From assembly GCF_001294645.1 (NCBI RefSeq), contig NZ_CP011868.1, forward strand, positions 2,604,001-2,668,000: a stretch of DNA of 64,000 nucleotides. Reading direction: 5' to 3'. The notes below the pieces were generated by a model. That model was not told the DNA's origin, did no database searches, and saw only the letters and a program-made list of their open reading frames with translations. The stretch comes from Pseudonocardia sp. HH130629-09 (GTDB taxonomy: Bacteria > Actinomycetota > Actinomycetes > Mycobacteriales > Pseudonocardiaceae). A program made the position numbers and the translations under genes. This document shows positions 15,610 to 24,702 of the stretch, one piece after another (position 1 is the stretch's first letter; every line of letters starts with the position of its first letter).

Positions 15610-18150
15610 TCAGGACTTCCCGAAGCCCGCCTTGCGCAGTGCCTCGGCCATCGCGTCGTTGACGGGACCGCGGTCCTGGCGACCGCCGGAGCCGCCGCGA
15701 CCGCCCTGCCCGGCGGAGCCACCACGGCCGGCGCCCTCGCCACCACGCCCGCCGTCGCGTCCGCCCCGGCCACGGTCACCGCCGCCCTGACCGCGTCCGA
15801 CACCCTGGCCGCGTCCGCCGCCCTGGCCACCGCCCGGACCGCGCCCGCCGTGCTCGCCGCCGTCGCGGCCACGGCCACCCTGGCCGGATCCCTGGCCACC
15901 GCCCTGGCCCTGGCCGGGCCCGCGGGACCGGCCGCCGCGTTCCCCGGCGCCGGGCTCGTCGTCCAGCCGCAGGGTCAGCGAGATCCGCTTGCGGGCCTCG
16001 TCGACCTCCAGGACCTTCACCTTGACCACGTCACCGGACTTCGCGACGTCGCGCGGGTCGGACACGAAGTCCTTGCTCATCGCGCTCACGTGCACGAGGC
16101 CGTCCTGGTGCACCCCGACGTCGACGAACGCGCCGAACGCGGCCACGTTGGTGACGACGCCCTCCAGCAGCATCCCCGGTCGCAGGTCGGAGATCTTGTG
16201 AACGCCCTCGGCGAAGGTCGCGGTCCGGAACGCCGGACGCGGGTCGCGGCCGGGCTTCTCCAGCTCGGCCAGGATGTCGGTGACGGTCGGGAGCCCGACG
16301 GTGTCGTCGACGTAGTCCTTGGGCTTGATCTGGTGCAGCCGCGCGGCGTTGCCCATCAGCGCGGACACGTCCAGCGTCGTGCGCTCCACCATCCTGCGCA
16401 CGACCGGGTAGGATTCGGGGTGCACACCGGTCACGTCCAGCGGCTCGTCGCCGCCGCGGATGCGCAGGAAGCCAGCGCACTGCTCGAACGCCTTGGGCCC
16501 GAGCCTCGCGACGCCGGTCAGTGCGGTCCGGTTCCGGAACGGGCCGTTCTCGTCGCGGTGGGCGACGATCGCGGCGGCGAGGGACTCGGAGATGCCCGAG
16601 ACCCGGCGCAGCAGCGGCGCGGACGCGGAGTTCACGTCCACCCCGACGGCGTTCACACAGTCCTCGACGACCGCGTCGAGCGACCGCGACAGCGACGACT
16701 CGGGCAGGTCGTGCTGGTACTGCCCGACCCCGATCGACTTCGGGTCGATCTTGACCAGCTCCGCGAGCGGGTCCTGCAGCCGCCGGGCGATCGACACCGC
16801 GCCGCGCAGCGAGACGTCCATCTCGGGCAGCTCGGCCGAGGCGTAGGCCGACGCCGAGTACACCGACGCGCCGGCCTCGGACACCGTCACCTTGGTCAGC
16901 TTCAGGCCCGGGTTGGCCGCGATCAGCTCACCGGCCAGCGCGTCGGTCTCGCGCGAGGCGGTGCCGTTGCCGATCGCGATCAGCTCGACCGCGTGCTTCG
17001 TGCACAGCGCCGCCAGGGTCCTCAGCGACCCGGCGCGGTCCCTGCGGGGCTCGTGCGGGTAGACCACCGCGGTGTCGACGACCTTGCCGGTCGCGTCGAC
17101 GACGGCGACCTTGACCCCGGTGCGCAGGCCCGGGTCGAGGCCCAGGGTCGCGCGGGTGCCCGCGGGGGCGGCGAGCAGGAGGTCGCGCAGGTTCGCCGCG
17201 AACACCCCGATCGCACCCTCCTCGGCGGCGATGCGCAGCCGGACCCGGATGTCGATGCCGAGCGCGGTGAGCAGCCGGGTCCGCCAGGCCCAACGGACGA
17301 CGCCGAGCAGCCACACGTCGCCGGGACGGCCACGGTCGGCGATGCCGTACTCGGCGGCGATCAGCGCCTCGTAAGGGTTCGGCTCGTCGTCGGCGACGCC
17401 GGCGTCGAGGGTGACGTCGAGCGCCTCCTCGGACTCGCCGCGGAAGGCCGCGAGGATCCGGTGCGACGGCAACGTCGTGAACTTCTCGGCGAAGGCGAAG
17501 TAGTCCGAGAACTTCGCCGCGGCCGGGTCGTTCTCCTTGCCCTCGCGGACCGTGGTGACCAGCCTGCCGTGGGTCCACATCCGCTCGCGCAGGCCGCCGA
17601 CGAGGTCGGCGTTCTCACCGATCCGCTCGACCAGGATCGACCGGGCGCCCTCCAGCGCGGCGCCGGCGTCGGCGACCTCGCCGGTCACGTAGCCCGAGGC
17701 GGTCTCGTGCGGGTCGAGCGTCGGGTCGGCGAGCAGCGCGTCGGCCAGCGGCTCCAGGCCCTGCTCTCGGGCGATCATCGCCTTGGTGCGGCGCTTGGGC
17801 TTGTAGGGCAGGTAGATGTCCTCGAGCCGGGCCTTGGACTCGGCGGCGAGGATGGTGACCTCGAGGGCCTCGTCGAGCTTGCCCTGCGAGCGGATGGAGT
17901 CGAGGACGACGGTGCGCCGCTCCTCCAGCTCCCGCAGGTAGCGCAGCCGCTCCTCCAGGGTACGGAGCTGGGCGTCGTCGAGTCCGCCGGTCGCCTCCTT
18001 GCGGTACCGCGCGACGAACGGGACCGTCGAGCCCTCGTCCAGCAGGGCCACCGCGGCCCCGACCTGGTCCGGCCGGGCGCCGAGTTCGTCGGCGATGCGC
18101 TGGTTGATCGAGCGGTGCTGCTGGACGTCCGGGGGTGCCGTTCCTGTCAC
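15610..18150 (-). CDS. tex: Transcription accessory protein Tex with Gly/Arg-rich tail
   Basis: An 846-residue Tex protein. It has the N-terminal HTH region (SINQRIADELGARPDQV), the YqgF/RuvX-like domain (LGLDPGLRTGVKVAVVD), helix-hairpin-helix repeats (GVDVNSASAPLLRRVSGI) and an S1 RNA-binding domain (GMLLEGVVTNVAAFGAFVDVGVHQDGLVH). After S1 comes an approximately 90-residue low-complexity tail made almost only of Gly, Arg, Gln and Asp, then a short helix ending KAGFGKS. Tex links transcription and translation in vivo and binds nucleic acids. The tail is much longer than in typical Tex proteins and looks like an RGG-type RNA-binding or condensate-forming region. GTG 18150 matches the standard N-terminus. 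Confidence 0.93.
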   Translation of the reverse strand: MTGTAPPDVQQHRSINQRIADELGARPDQVGAAVALLDEGSTVPFVARYRKEATGGLDDAQLRTLEERLRYLRELEERRTVVLDSIRSQGKLDEALEVTILAAESKARLEDIYLPYKPKRRTKAMIAREQGLEPLADALLADPTLDPHETASGYVTGEVADAGAALEGARSILVERIGENADLVGGLRERMWTHGRLVTTVREGKENDPAAAKFSDYFAFAEKFTTLPSHRILAAFRGESEEALDVTLDAGVADDEPNPYEALIAAEYGIADRGRPGDVWLLGVVRWAWRTRLLTALGIDIRVRLRIAAEEGAIGVFAANLRDLLLAAPAGTRATLGLDPGLRTGVKVAVVDATGKVVDTAVVYPHEPRRDRAGSLRTLAALCTKHAVELIAIGNGTASRETDALAGELIAANPGLKLTKVTVSEAGASVYSASAYASAELPEMDVSLRGAVSIARRLQDPLAELVKIDPKSIGVGQYQHDLPESSLSRSLDAVVEDCVNAVGVDVNSASAPLLRRVSGISESLAAAIVAHRDENGPFRNRTALTGVARLGPKAFEQCAGFLRIRGGDEPLDVTGVHPESYPVVRRMVERTTLDVSALMGNAARLHQIKPKDYVDDTVGLPTVTDILAELEKPGRDPRPAFRTATFAEGVHKISDLRPGMLLEGVVTNVAAFGAFVDVGVHQDGLVHVSAMSKDFVSDPRDVAKSGDVVKVKVLEVDEARKRISLTLRLDDEPGAGERGGRSRGPGQGQGGGQGSGQGGRGRDGGEHGGRGPGGGQGGGRGQGVGRGQGGGDRGRGGRDGGRGGEGAGRGGSAGQGGRGGSGGRQDRGPVNDAMAEALRKAGFGKS

Positions 18151-18273
18151 CGCCCCATCGTCGCGAACGGTGTCGCGGGCGCCATCGCCGGGTGGGGGTC
18201 GGGCCCGCGCCCGTCCGGACGGGCGCCTCCGGAACCACGGACAAGTGTCCGACATGCGATGGAGAACCCGGTC

Positions 18274-18291
18274 GGTGAGCGCCCGCTCACC
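18274..18291. promoter_or_regulatory. Inverted repeat in the tex / secreted-protein divergent region
   Basis: Perfect 8-bp arms GGTGAGCG and CGCTCACC with a 2-base centre lie in the 243-base divergent gap, about 105 bases before the secreted-protein start and 125 bases before tex. This is a typical dimeric-repressor operator form; the regulator is unknown. Confidence 0.35.
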
Positions 18292-18393
18292 CGTGCCAGA
18301 CTTCCGTCGTGACCCGCTGTGGATCATGGCCCGCCCGCGGGCCCGGGTCCCGCCACGTCGTCCCCGACCGCTCCCCAGGTCCCGGAGGTTCCC

Positions 18394-18858
18394 GTGAGAT
18401 TGCTCGGTCCAGTGCAGTCCGTGCTCGTCGGAGTGGTCGTCGCAGTGGTCATCGGCGTGGTCGCAGCCGGGGCGGGTGCGGGGGTCGCGTCCGCGTCCAC
18501 CTGTGACGACGCCTGCCGGGTCGACGGGGCCCGCGCCTACGTGGCCGCGCTCGTCGACCACGACCCCTCCGCGGTGCCGTTCCACCCGGCCGCGACCCGG
18601 GTCGAGGCGGGGCTGCCGACCGGGTTCTCCGGCGACCAGCTGCGCGCCGACCTGCGGTACGGCCCGCAGTACCGGATCATCCGCGGCGTCTCCGACGAGA
18701 CCTACCGCGTGCGCGAGGACGGCGTCGTGGTCGCGGACTTCACCCTGTCCGTCGGGGTGGGGCCCGTCGGCCTGACGACCGCGCGGGTGCACGAGACCTT
18801 CCGCTACGAGAGCGGCCTGATCCGCGAGATCGTCGCCGACATCCGGATCGGGGGCTGA
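18394..18858 (+). CDS. Secreted small protein of unknown function
   Basis: A 154-residue protein. A signal peptide with a Val/Ala-rich core is followed by a likely cleavage site after VASAS, leaving a mature protein that starts TCDDACRVDGARAYVAAL with two close cysteines. The mature part, with DHDPSAVPFHPAATRVEAGLP and a later ADFTLSV strand, resembles SnoaL/NTF2-like (DUF8021-type) folds, but this is not certain. The GTG at 18394 has GGAGG 5 bases upstream. The stop is 5 bases before the cholesterol-oxidase-like gene, so the two form an operon and probably work together outside the cell. Confidence 0.6.
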   Translation: MRLLGPVQSVLVGVVVAVVIGVVAAGAGAGVASASTCDDACRVDGARAYVAALVDHDPSAVPFHPAATRVEAGLPTGFSGDQLRADLRYGPQYRIIRGVSDETYRVREDGVVVADFTLSVGVGPVGLTTARVHETFRYESGLIREIVADIRIGG

Positions 18859-18863
18859 CCGGC

Positions 18864-20528
18864 ATGCGGGTGACCAGCCGCCGGGGTTTCCTGACCGGTG
18901 CCGCGCTCGGCGCCGCCGCGCTGGGCGCCGCCGGGACCGCGAACGCCGCGCCAGCCCTGCTGCGCCGGGACGTGACCGCGATGTCCGCTCCGGCCGTCGT
19001 CGTCGGGAGCGGGCTCGGCGGGTCGATCGCCGCGGCCCGGCTCGCCGAGGCGGGCGTGCGCACCCTGGTCCTCGAACGCGGCCGCCGCTGGACCACCCCG
19101 GCCGCCGACACGTTCCCACCGTTCCTGCGCCCGGACCGTCGCTCGTCGTGGCTGACGCCCGCGCCGGTGTTCCCCGGCCAGCCACCGACGCTGTACAAGC
19201 CCTACACCGGGCTGTTCGAGAAGGTGTCCGGGCGTGGGATGAGCGTGCTCTGCGGGGCCGGGGTGGGCGGATCGACCCTGGTCTACGCCGGAGTCTGGAT
19301 CCGGCCGGACGCGGCGGTGTTCTCCGCGGCGATCCCGGGCATCGACCACGACGAGCTCGCCGCGGTCCACTACCCGCGCGCGGCCGCCCGGGTCGGGGTC
19401 TCCCCGATCCCCGACGACGTCCTGACCCACCCCGCGCACGTCGGCACCCGACTGTTCCTGGAACAGGCCCGCCGCGCGGGACTGACGGCGCAGCTGCTGC
19501 CCAACGCCACCGACTGGGACGTCGTGCGCGCCGAGTTCGCCGGGCGTGCGACCCCGTCGATGTCGGTCGGCGAGTACTTCTCCGGGGTCAACTCCGGGGC
19601 GCGGCTGTCGTCGGACAAGAACTACCTGCGCGACGCCGAGGCCTCCGGTCTGGTCACCGTCGCCCCGCTGCACCGGGTCACCGACCTGCACGCGCTCGGC
19701 GGCGGCCGCTACCGGCTCGACGTCGAGCGGATCGACACCGACGGCGTCGTGCAGGAGCGGATCGCGCTCACCACCGGCGCGGTGTTCCTCGCCGCTGGGT
19801 CGACCGGCACCTCCCGGCTGCTCGTACGGGCCCGCGAGACCGGGACGCTGCCCGACCTCACCGCCGACGCCGGCCGGTTCTGGGGCAACAACGGCGACCG
19901 CATCCAGCTGCGCGTCGGTGTCCCCGAGCCCGCGGGCGGACCGCAGGCCGGACCGATGGCGGCCAGCATCCGCCCGCCCACCGACGACCGCGCCGAGGCG
20001 GTCACGCTCACCTTCGGTCCCGCGCCGCTGCCGTTCGACATCCGGGCGATGTCGCTGCCCGGGTTCGGGGCCTGCGACCCGGTGGGCGAGTTCCGTTTCG
20101 ACACCGCCACCGGCCAGGCCGTCCTGCACTGGCCCACCGACGGCGACGCCGACGCCCAGCGCACCGTCCGCGACCTCACCCAGCGGTTGATCGCGCCCGA
20201 CGCCCCGCTCGGCGTCGGGCTGGGCCGGACCGTGTCCGGCCTGGCCGCGCAGCTGCCGGCGGGCCTGTCCGGGCTGGTCGCCCGCGCCGCGGACGCCCCG
20301 ACCGGGGTGCTCGACCTGGGCACCCTGGACCCGGTGACGTGGCACCCCCTGGGCGGCGCGGTCCTGGGCCGGGTCACCGACGACCGCGGGCGTGTCACCG
20401 GGCGCCCGGGGCTGCACGTCGTCGACGGGGCGCTGGTGCCGGGGTCGACCGGCAGCACCAACCCGTCCTGGACGATCGCCGCGATCGTGGAGCGGGCGAT
20501 GGACGGGATCCTCCGCGACGGCCTCTGA
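18864..20528 (+). CDS. Cholesterol oxidase-like GMC flavoprotein, Tat-exported
   Basis: A 554-residue protein. The N-terminus carries a twin-arginine signal (TSRRGFLTG) and an Ala-rich hydrophobic stretch ending near NAA. The FAD-binding loop is VVVGSGLGGSIAAARLAEAG; CGAGVGGSTLVYAGV and the C-terminal TWHPLGGAVLG and NPSWTIAAIVERAMD match the class I (non-covalent FAD) cholesterol oxidases of Streptomyces, where the Glu/His/Asn site oxidises and isomerises 3-hydroxysterols. The His of WHPLGG and the downstream Asn are retained. It is a few dozen residues longer than typical ChoA. Substrate could be another sterol or alcohol. It is co-transcribed with the small secreted protein just upstream. 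Confidence 0.75.
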   Translation: MRVTSRRGFLTGAALGAAALGAAGTANAAPALLRRDVTAMSAPAVVVGSGLGGSIAAARLAEAGVRTLVLERGRRWTTPAADTFPPFLRPDRRSSWLTPAPVFPGQPPTLYKPYTGLFEKVSGRGMSVLCGAGVGGSTLVYAGVWIRPDAAVFSAAIPGIDHDELAAVHYPRAAARVGVSPIPDDVLTHPAHVGTRLFLEQARRAGLTAQLLPNATDWDVVRAEFAGRATPSMSVGEYFSGVNSGARLSSDKNYLRDAEASGLVTVAPLHRVTDLHALGGGRYRLDVERIDTDGVVQERIALTTGAVFLAAGSTGTSRLLVRARETGTLPDLTADAGRFWGNNGDRIQLRVGVPEPAGGPQAGPMAASIRPPTDDRAEAVTLTFGPAPLPFDIRAMSLPGFGACDPVGEFRFDTATGQAVLHWPTDGDADAQRTVRDLTQRLIAPDAPLGVGLGRTVSGLAAQLPAGLSGLVARAADAPTGVLDLGTLDPVTWHPLGGAVLGRVTDDRGRVTGRPGLHVVDGALVPGSTGSTNPSWTIAAIVERAMDGILRDGL

Positions 20529-20620
20529 CCGCCGCGCCCGCCGCCGGTCGCGGCACCCCGCCGCCGGCCGTGGCACCGGGCGCCACGCGAGGTCAGCGGG
20601 TGCCGCGATCTCCGGTCACG

Positions 20621-20644
20621 AGGTCACCAGGTCACCAGGTCACC
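20621..20644. repeat. Triple 8-bp tandem repeat AGGTCACC
   Basis: Three perfect head-to-tail copies of AGGTCACC span the end of the damaged P450 gene. This is a small slippage-type repeat with no obvious role. Confidence 0.7.
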
Positions 20645-21437
20645 GGCAGCGACCGCACTCCCCCGGTGACCTGCTCGGTCCGCACCTCCAGCTCCTCCTG
20701 GTCGACGGCGAGGCGCAGCGCGGGCAGCCGCCGGAACAGCCGCGCGAACACCGTCGCGAGCTCGGTGCGCGCCAGGCTCGCGCCGATGCAGAAGTGGCCG
20801 CCGTAGCCGAAGGACACGTGCGGGTTGGGCCGGCGGGTCGGGTCGAAGGCGTCGCGGCGGGCGGGGTCGGTCAGGAGCAGGAGGACGCCGAGGTCGATCC
20901 GTCCGACGGTCGTCTCGTGCCCGGCGAACAGCAGCGCGGCGGCGAGCCGGGTCATCTCCTCCTCGCCGAAGTCCGCGTCCTGCTCGCGGGCACGGACGAG
21001 GTCGGTGACGACGTCCTCCCCCGGCAGCGCACGCTTGGCATCCGCCAGGCGGCCCAGGTAGGCGCGGAACTCCCCCATCGCGACGTCGGCGTCGCCACCG
21101 GAGCGGATCGTGGCGACCCGCTCGGACAGCCCGTGGAAGTAGCCGCGGTCGGCGAACGGCACCCCGAGCAGCTCGCAGATGACCATCACCGGCAGCGGGA
21201 ACGCGAGGTGGGCGTGCAGGTCGGCGACCACGTCGGCGAGCTCGTCGACGGGTGTCTCGACGGGTCGGCGAACAGGGCACGTGCCTCGGCGTGCCGGGTT
21301 ACCAGCCAGGCCGGGTCACCGACCGGGGTGCGCACCGGGACGACCGGGCCCTCGCGGCGCAGCACGGCGTAGAGCGGGGCGACGTCGATGATGTTCGGAC
21401 GGTCGAAGGGCAGCTGCGGGGGCTCGGTGGTCGTCAC
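20632..21437 (-). pseudogene. Cytochrome P450 with two internal deletions and a frame change
   Basis: The 5' part (GTG 21437, AAGGAG ribosome site) encodes a normal P450 N-terminus up to RHAEARALFADPS. About 65-70 codons including the helix C region are then missing, and the frame changes. From about 21260 the second frame resumes at VDELADVVADLHAHLAFPL and runs through the I-helix LLFAGHETT. A second deletion joins LLTDPARRDA directly to FDPTRRPNPH, removing about 80 residues with the ExxR motif, and then reaches the haem-Cys loop FGYGGHFCIGA. With no ExxR and about 265 codons instead of about 400, it cannot be a working P450. Sequence outside the deletions is well preserved, so the loss looks recent. 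Confidence 0.88.
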
Positions 21438-21557
21438 GGTGACACTCCTTCGTGCGCACGGCCTGCGAGCATGTAACGGTAGCCGACTATCGTTTCACTG
21501 CGCAAGACGATCTCCGGCCGACGCGCGGCCCCCGGCCCGGCCGACGATGCTGGGGAG

Positions 21558-22685
21558 ATGGCGACAGTCGGACGCACGACCCGTGGGGCGCCGGCCGTCC
21601 CGGCGCCCCCGGCGCTCCTGACCCCGGCGCTCCTGACCCTGGCGCTCCTGACCCTGGCGCTCCTGACCACGGCGCTCCTGGCGGTGAGCTGTGCGGCCCC
21701 GCCTGCCGACACACCGGCGGCGCCGGGGCGGGCGGGCACCCCGGTGCGTTTCGCCGAGCCGCTGCCGCCGCCGGCCGAGCCGGGCGTCGCGCCCCCGGTG
21801 ACCGGCACCCCGCCCGGGCGGATCGTCGCGGTCGGGGCGGTCCCGGAGGGCATCGTCGCCGACGGGCCGACGCGGCGCGTCGCGGTCGGGGTGCGCCGGC
21901 CCGACCGGCTCGTGCTGCTCGACGCCGACACCGCCGCCGTCGCCGGGCGGGTGCCGCTGCCGGGCGTGCTGCGTCACCTGCAGCTCGCCGGGCCGGGCGG
22001 GCCGGTGCTGGTCCCGAGCGAGAGCGCGAACGGCCTGCTGCGCGTCTCGCTCCCGGACGGCCGGCTGTCCTCCGAGGTCATGACCGGCCCGATGGCCCAC
22101 GACGCGACCGAGACCGCGGCCGGGACCGTGTTCGTCGCCAACGAGGCGGGTGGCAGCGTGTCCGTGGTCCGCGGGGACCGGGTGGTGCGACAGCTGACCG
22201 ACGTCACCCAGCCCGCCGGGCTCGCCCCGGCCGGGGACCGGGTGGGACTCGTCGACGTCCGCGAGAACACCCTCACCGTCTACGACGCCGCGACCGGCGA
22301 CGGGATTCGCGAGCTCCCGGCCGGGGACGGCCCGACCCACCTGGTCGCCGACCGGCACGGCCGCCTGATCGCGACAGACACCCGGGGCGGGCACCTGATC
22401 GTCGTCGACCCGGCGGGCACCCCGGCCGAGGTCGGACGGGTGGACCTGCCCGGGGAGCCCTACGGCATCGCCTACGACCCGGTCCGCGACCGCGTGTGGG
22501 TCACCGCCACCGGGGCGAACCTGCTCGTCGGCTACGACATGACCGAGCCGACGCCGCGGGAGGTCGCCCGGATCCCCACCGTGCGCCAGCCGAACACGGT
22601 CGCCGTCGACCCGGACACCGGGCGGCTGTTCGTCACCGGCACCGCCGACGGCGTCGTCCAGGTCGTCGACGGGCCCGCCTCGTAG
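21558..22685 (+). CDS. Lipoprotein with YncE/NHL-type beta-propeller
   Basis: A 375-residue predicted lipoprotein. The signal sequence is unusual, built from tandem ALLT(L/P) units, and ends in a lipobox LLAVSC with the modified Cys around residue 45. A Pro-rich linker follows, then repeated propeller strands (PEGIVADGPTRRVAVGVRRPDRLVLLDAD, FVANEAGGSVSVV, THLVADRHGRLIATDT, NTVAVDPDTGRLFVTG) typical of six- or seven-bladed YncE-like proteins. Such proteins are exported scaffolds or ligand binders; no enzymatic motif is visible. It is divergent from the broken P450 gene with a 120-base gap. The ATG at 21558 has GGGGAG immediately upstream. Confidence 0.75.
   Translation: MATVGRTTRGAPAVPAPPALLTPALLTLALLTLALLTTALLAVSCAAPPADTPAAPGRAGTPVRFAEPLPPPAEPGVAPPVTGTPPGRIVAVGAVPEGIVADGPTRRVAVGVRRPDRLVLLDADTAAVAGRVPLPGVLRHLQLAGPGGPVLVPSESANGLLRVSLPDGRLSSEVMTGPMAHDATETAAGTVFVANEAGGSVSVVRGDRVVRQLTDVTQPAGLAPAGDRVGLVDVRENTLTVYDAATGDGIRELPAGDGPTHLVADRHGRLIATDTRGGHLIVVDPAGTPAEVGRVDLPGEPYGIAYDPVRDRVWVTATGANLLVGYDMTEPTPREVARIPTVRQPNTVAVDPDTGRLFVTGTADGVVQVVDGPAS
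21611..21685 (+). repeat. 15-bp coding minisatellite in a signal peptide
   Basis: Five tandem 15-bp units (21611, 21626, 21641, 21656, 21671) beginning GGCGCTCCTG, four followed by ACCC/ACCA. In frame they encode ALLT-type repeats forming the hydrophobic core of the lipoprotein signal sequence. Unit number changes would alter the core by five residues without a frameshift. Confidence 0.9.
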
Positions 22686-22772
22686 CCCGACGCGACGAGC
22701 GCCGGACGGCACGGGTGGAACCCGCTCCCCTCGATCATCGACGGTCTGTCGGTGCCGCTCGCCCGGTCGCGA

Positions 22773-23747
22773 TCAGGACTGCGGGGCGAAGTGGGTCCGC
22801 ACCGCGTGCCCGAACCACTGGTCGCGGAACGCGGCGGCAGCCCGGCTCGCCGACGCCTTCGGAACGAGCACGTCGAAGCCGTGGTAGGCGCCGGCGAACT
22901 CACGGAACTCCACCGGGACGCCGGCCGCACGCAGGTTCTCCACGTAGTGGACGGTCTCGTCCCGGAACGGGTCGAGACTGCCCACGAAGGTCATCGTCGG
23001 AGGGAGCCCGGCGTGGTCCGTCGCCCGTGCCGGAGCCGCGTACGCCGGAACGTCGGCGGAGCCGTACAGGTCGCCGAGGTACAGCCGCCACGCCGACCGG
23101 TTGGTCACGGAGTCCCAGACCGGAGCGTCGTTGTCCCGCCCGGACTCGGTCTCTCCGCGATCGTCGATCATGGGGTACAGCGGCATCTGGAAGGCGACGG
23201 CGACCTCGCCCTTGTCGCGCGCGTAGAGCGTCGTCGCCGCCGTCAGCCCGCCGCCCGCGCTGCCGCCCGCGACCGCGATCTGGTCGGGCCGCACGCCGAG
23301 TCGGACGGCGTTGTCCCTCAGCCAGACCAGCGCCGCGTACGAGTCGTCGAGCGCAGCCGGGTACGGCGCCTCCGGGCTGAGGCGGTAGTCCGGTGAGACG
23401 ACGACGGCGCCGCTCCCCGCGATCAGGGGCCGGAAGGAGGACGCCTCGAGCTCGGGGGCTCCCGTAACGTACCCGCCGCCGTGGAGCCAGAGCAGTCCGG
23501 GAGCATCGGGCCGGGCGTCCCGCGCCCGGTAGACCAGGATGCGCAGCCGCGACCCGTCGGGCCGCCGGATCCACTCCTCGCTTCGGACCAGACCGGCGGG
23601 CACCCGCCTGCGCAGCAGCCGGTCGACGGGCCCGGGGAGGGCGCTCGATCGGCGCAGCTGCTCCTCGGTCCGCGCGGACCGGATCCGGCGGATCAGCGTT
23701 CCGCGGCGCCGCAGCTCCGGGTCGATCTGCGAAGGGTGTACGGGCAT
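22773..23747 (-). CDS. Alpha/beta hydrolase, hormone-sensitive-lipase family
   Basis: A 324-residue esterase of the HSL family (family IV). It has the oxyanion motif LHGGGY, the nucleophile elbow GGSAGG (usual form GDSAGG), an acid in GSLDPFRDE and the His in AYHGFD near the C-terminus. The N-terminal cap is about 70 residues. No signal peptide. The ATG at 23747 has AGGAGG 7 bases upstream; an upstream in-frame start would add only 20 random-looking residues. Substrates are short acyl esters by family; nothing more specific can be read. It is followed by degraded sequence on its 5' side and the lipoprotein on its 3' side, convergent. Confidence 0.85.
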   Translation of the reverse strand: MPVHPSQIDPELRRRGTLIRRIRSARTEEQLRRSSALPGPVDRLLRRRVPAGLVRSEEWIRRPDGSRLRILVYRARDARPDAPGLLWLHGGGYVTGAPELEASSFRPLIAGSGAVVVSPDYRLSPEAPYPAALDDSYAALVWLRDNAVRLGVRPDQIAVAGGSAGGGLTAATTLYARDKGEVAVAFQMPLYPMIDDRGETESGRDNDAPVWDSVTNRSAWRLYLGDLYGSADVPAYAAPARATDHAGLPPTMTFVGSLDPFRDETVHYVENLRAAGVPVEFREFAGAYHGFDVLVPKASASRAAAAFRDQWFGHAVRTHFAPQS

Positions 23748-24218
23748 AGCGGCCCTCCTCGTGGGGTCGGTCGCGTGGCTCTCGTCGTGAGACCGCGACC
23801 CCACCATAAGCAGTGGGGCCCCCCGTTTAGCCGCTGAGGTGCACCGCCGACGGTGACACGCACCCGCGGTCCTGGCCCCGGCCGCGCACGGAGCCGCGGA
23901 GCCGCGAAGGGCGAAACCGCGGGCGGCCTCCGGTACCGGAACGGCCGGGTGACGACCGGTCCCGCGCCGTCGTCACGCGTCGGCGGGCCGGCGCCACCGG
24001 AGGTGGGAGACACGGGCGAGCAGCACGGCCGTCCCGGCCACCACCAGGGCCACCGCGAGCACGGTGGTCATCGGCAGCAGCCACGTCACGTACAGGGCCG
24101 CGCCCCACCCCCGTCAGGCCGGTCGCGGCACCCACGACGAACGAGAGAGCCGTCCCACGACGACCGGGAGGACGGGGACCACCAGCCGCCACCGGGGCCC
24201 GGCCGTGCCGACCACGGC
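23748..24218. other. Gene-poor degraded stretch
   Basis: About 470 bases between the HSL esterase and the UbiB remnant contain no intact gene. The only coding-like signal is a possible membrane-protein tail on the minus strand, described separately. The region looks like residue of deleted genes. Confidence 0.5.
23973..24160 (-). pseudogene. Possible membrane-protein C-terminal remnant
   Basis: A minus-strand frame ending at 23973 reads ALYVTWLLPMTTVLAVALVV and ends ARVSHLRWRRPADA, a clear membrane helix with a basic tail. Just upstream, TALSFVVGAATGLTG continues the same protein if one G is removed from the G5 run at 24108-24112. Further upstream the frame turns into Arg/Pro-rich shadow coding. 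The family is not recognised. It could be a chance hydrophobic frame. Confidence 0.35.
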
Positions 24219-24675
24219 GTGACCGCCCCGCCCGAGCTGGCCGCGGTGTTCCGCGCGATCGGCACCCTCGACGGCACGCTGACCGCACCCGACCCGGGGT
24301 TCGGCCTGGTCACCGAAGCCCGCCGGTACGCCACCACCCGGCTGACCACCGAAGCCGTCCTGCTCCTGCCGATGCTGCGGCGGCTCCCGCACCGCGTCGA
24401 CCGGATCGTCGGCGCGCGGGAGGCCGGCACCCTCACCGTCCGCGTGGCCCCCCTGGGCGGGGCACCTCGCCCGTCCGGCGGCCGGTGTCGTCGGCCAGCT
24501 CGTGACCAGCGCACTCGCCGCCGCGACCGGGCTGATGGCGGCAGGGCTGCTGACCGCGCCGACCGGTCCCGAGATCGGCCCCGGGCTCGCGCTCAACGGC
24601 CTGCTCGGCTACCTGCTCCTCATGGTCGCGGCGGTGCCGGGGCTGCGCGCCCTCGTCCGTTCCTACCGGTCCTGA
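24219..24675 (+). pseudogene. C-terminal remnant of an AarF/UbiB (ABC1) atypical kinase
   Basis: The first part reads LAAVFRAIGTLDGTLTAPDP, then GFGLVTEARRYATT, matching the region after the kinase core of actinobacterial AarF/ABC1 proteins. Around 24455-24485 the frame shifts, and the continuation VVGQLVTSALAAATGLMAAG ends in LLLMVAAVPGLRALVRSYRS, the typical paired C-terminal membrane helices. The kinase core with its KxGQ and ExD motifs is absent upstream. It is therefore a truncated, frameshifted relic of about 150 codons from a protein of about 550. Confidence 0.72.
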
Positions 24676-24702
24676 GACCGCGGCGCGGCGGGGAACGGCC
24701 GG

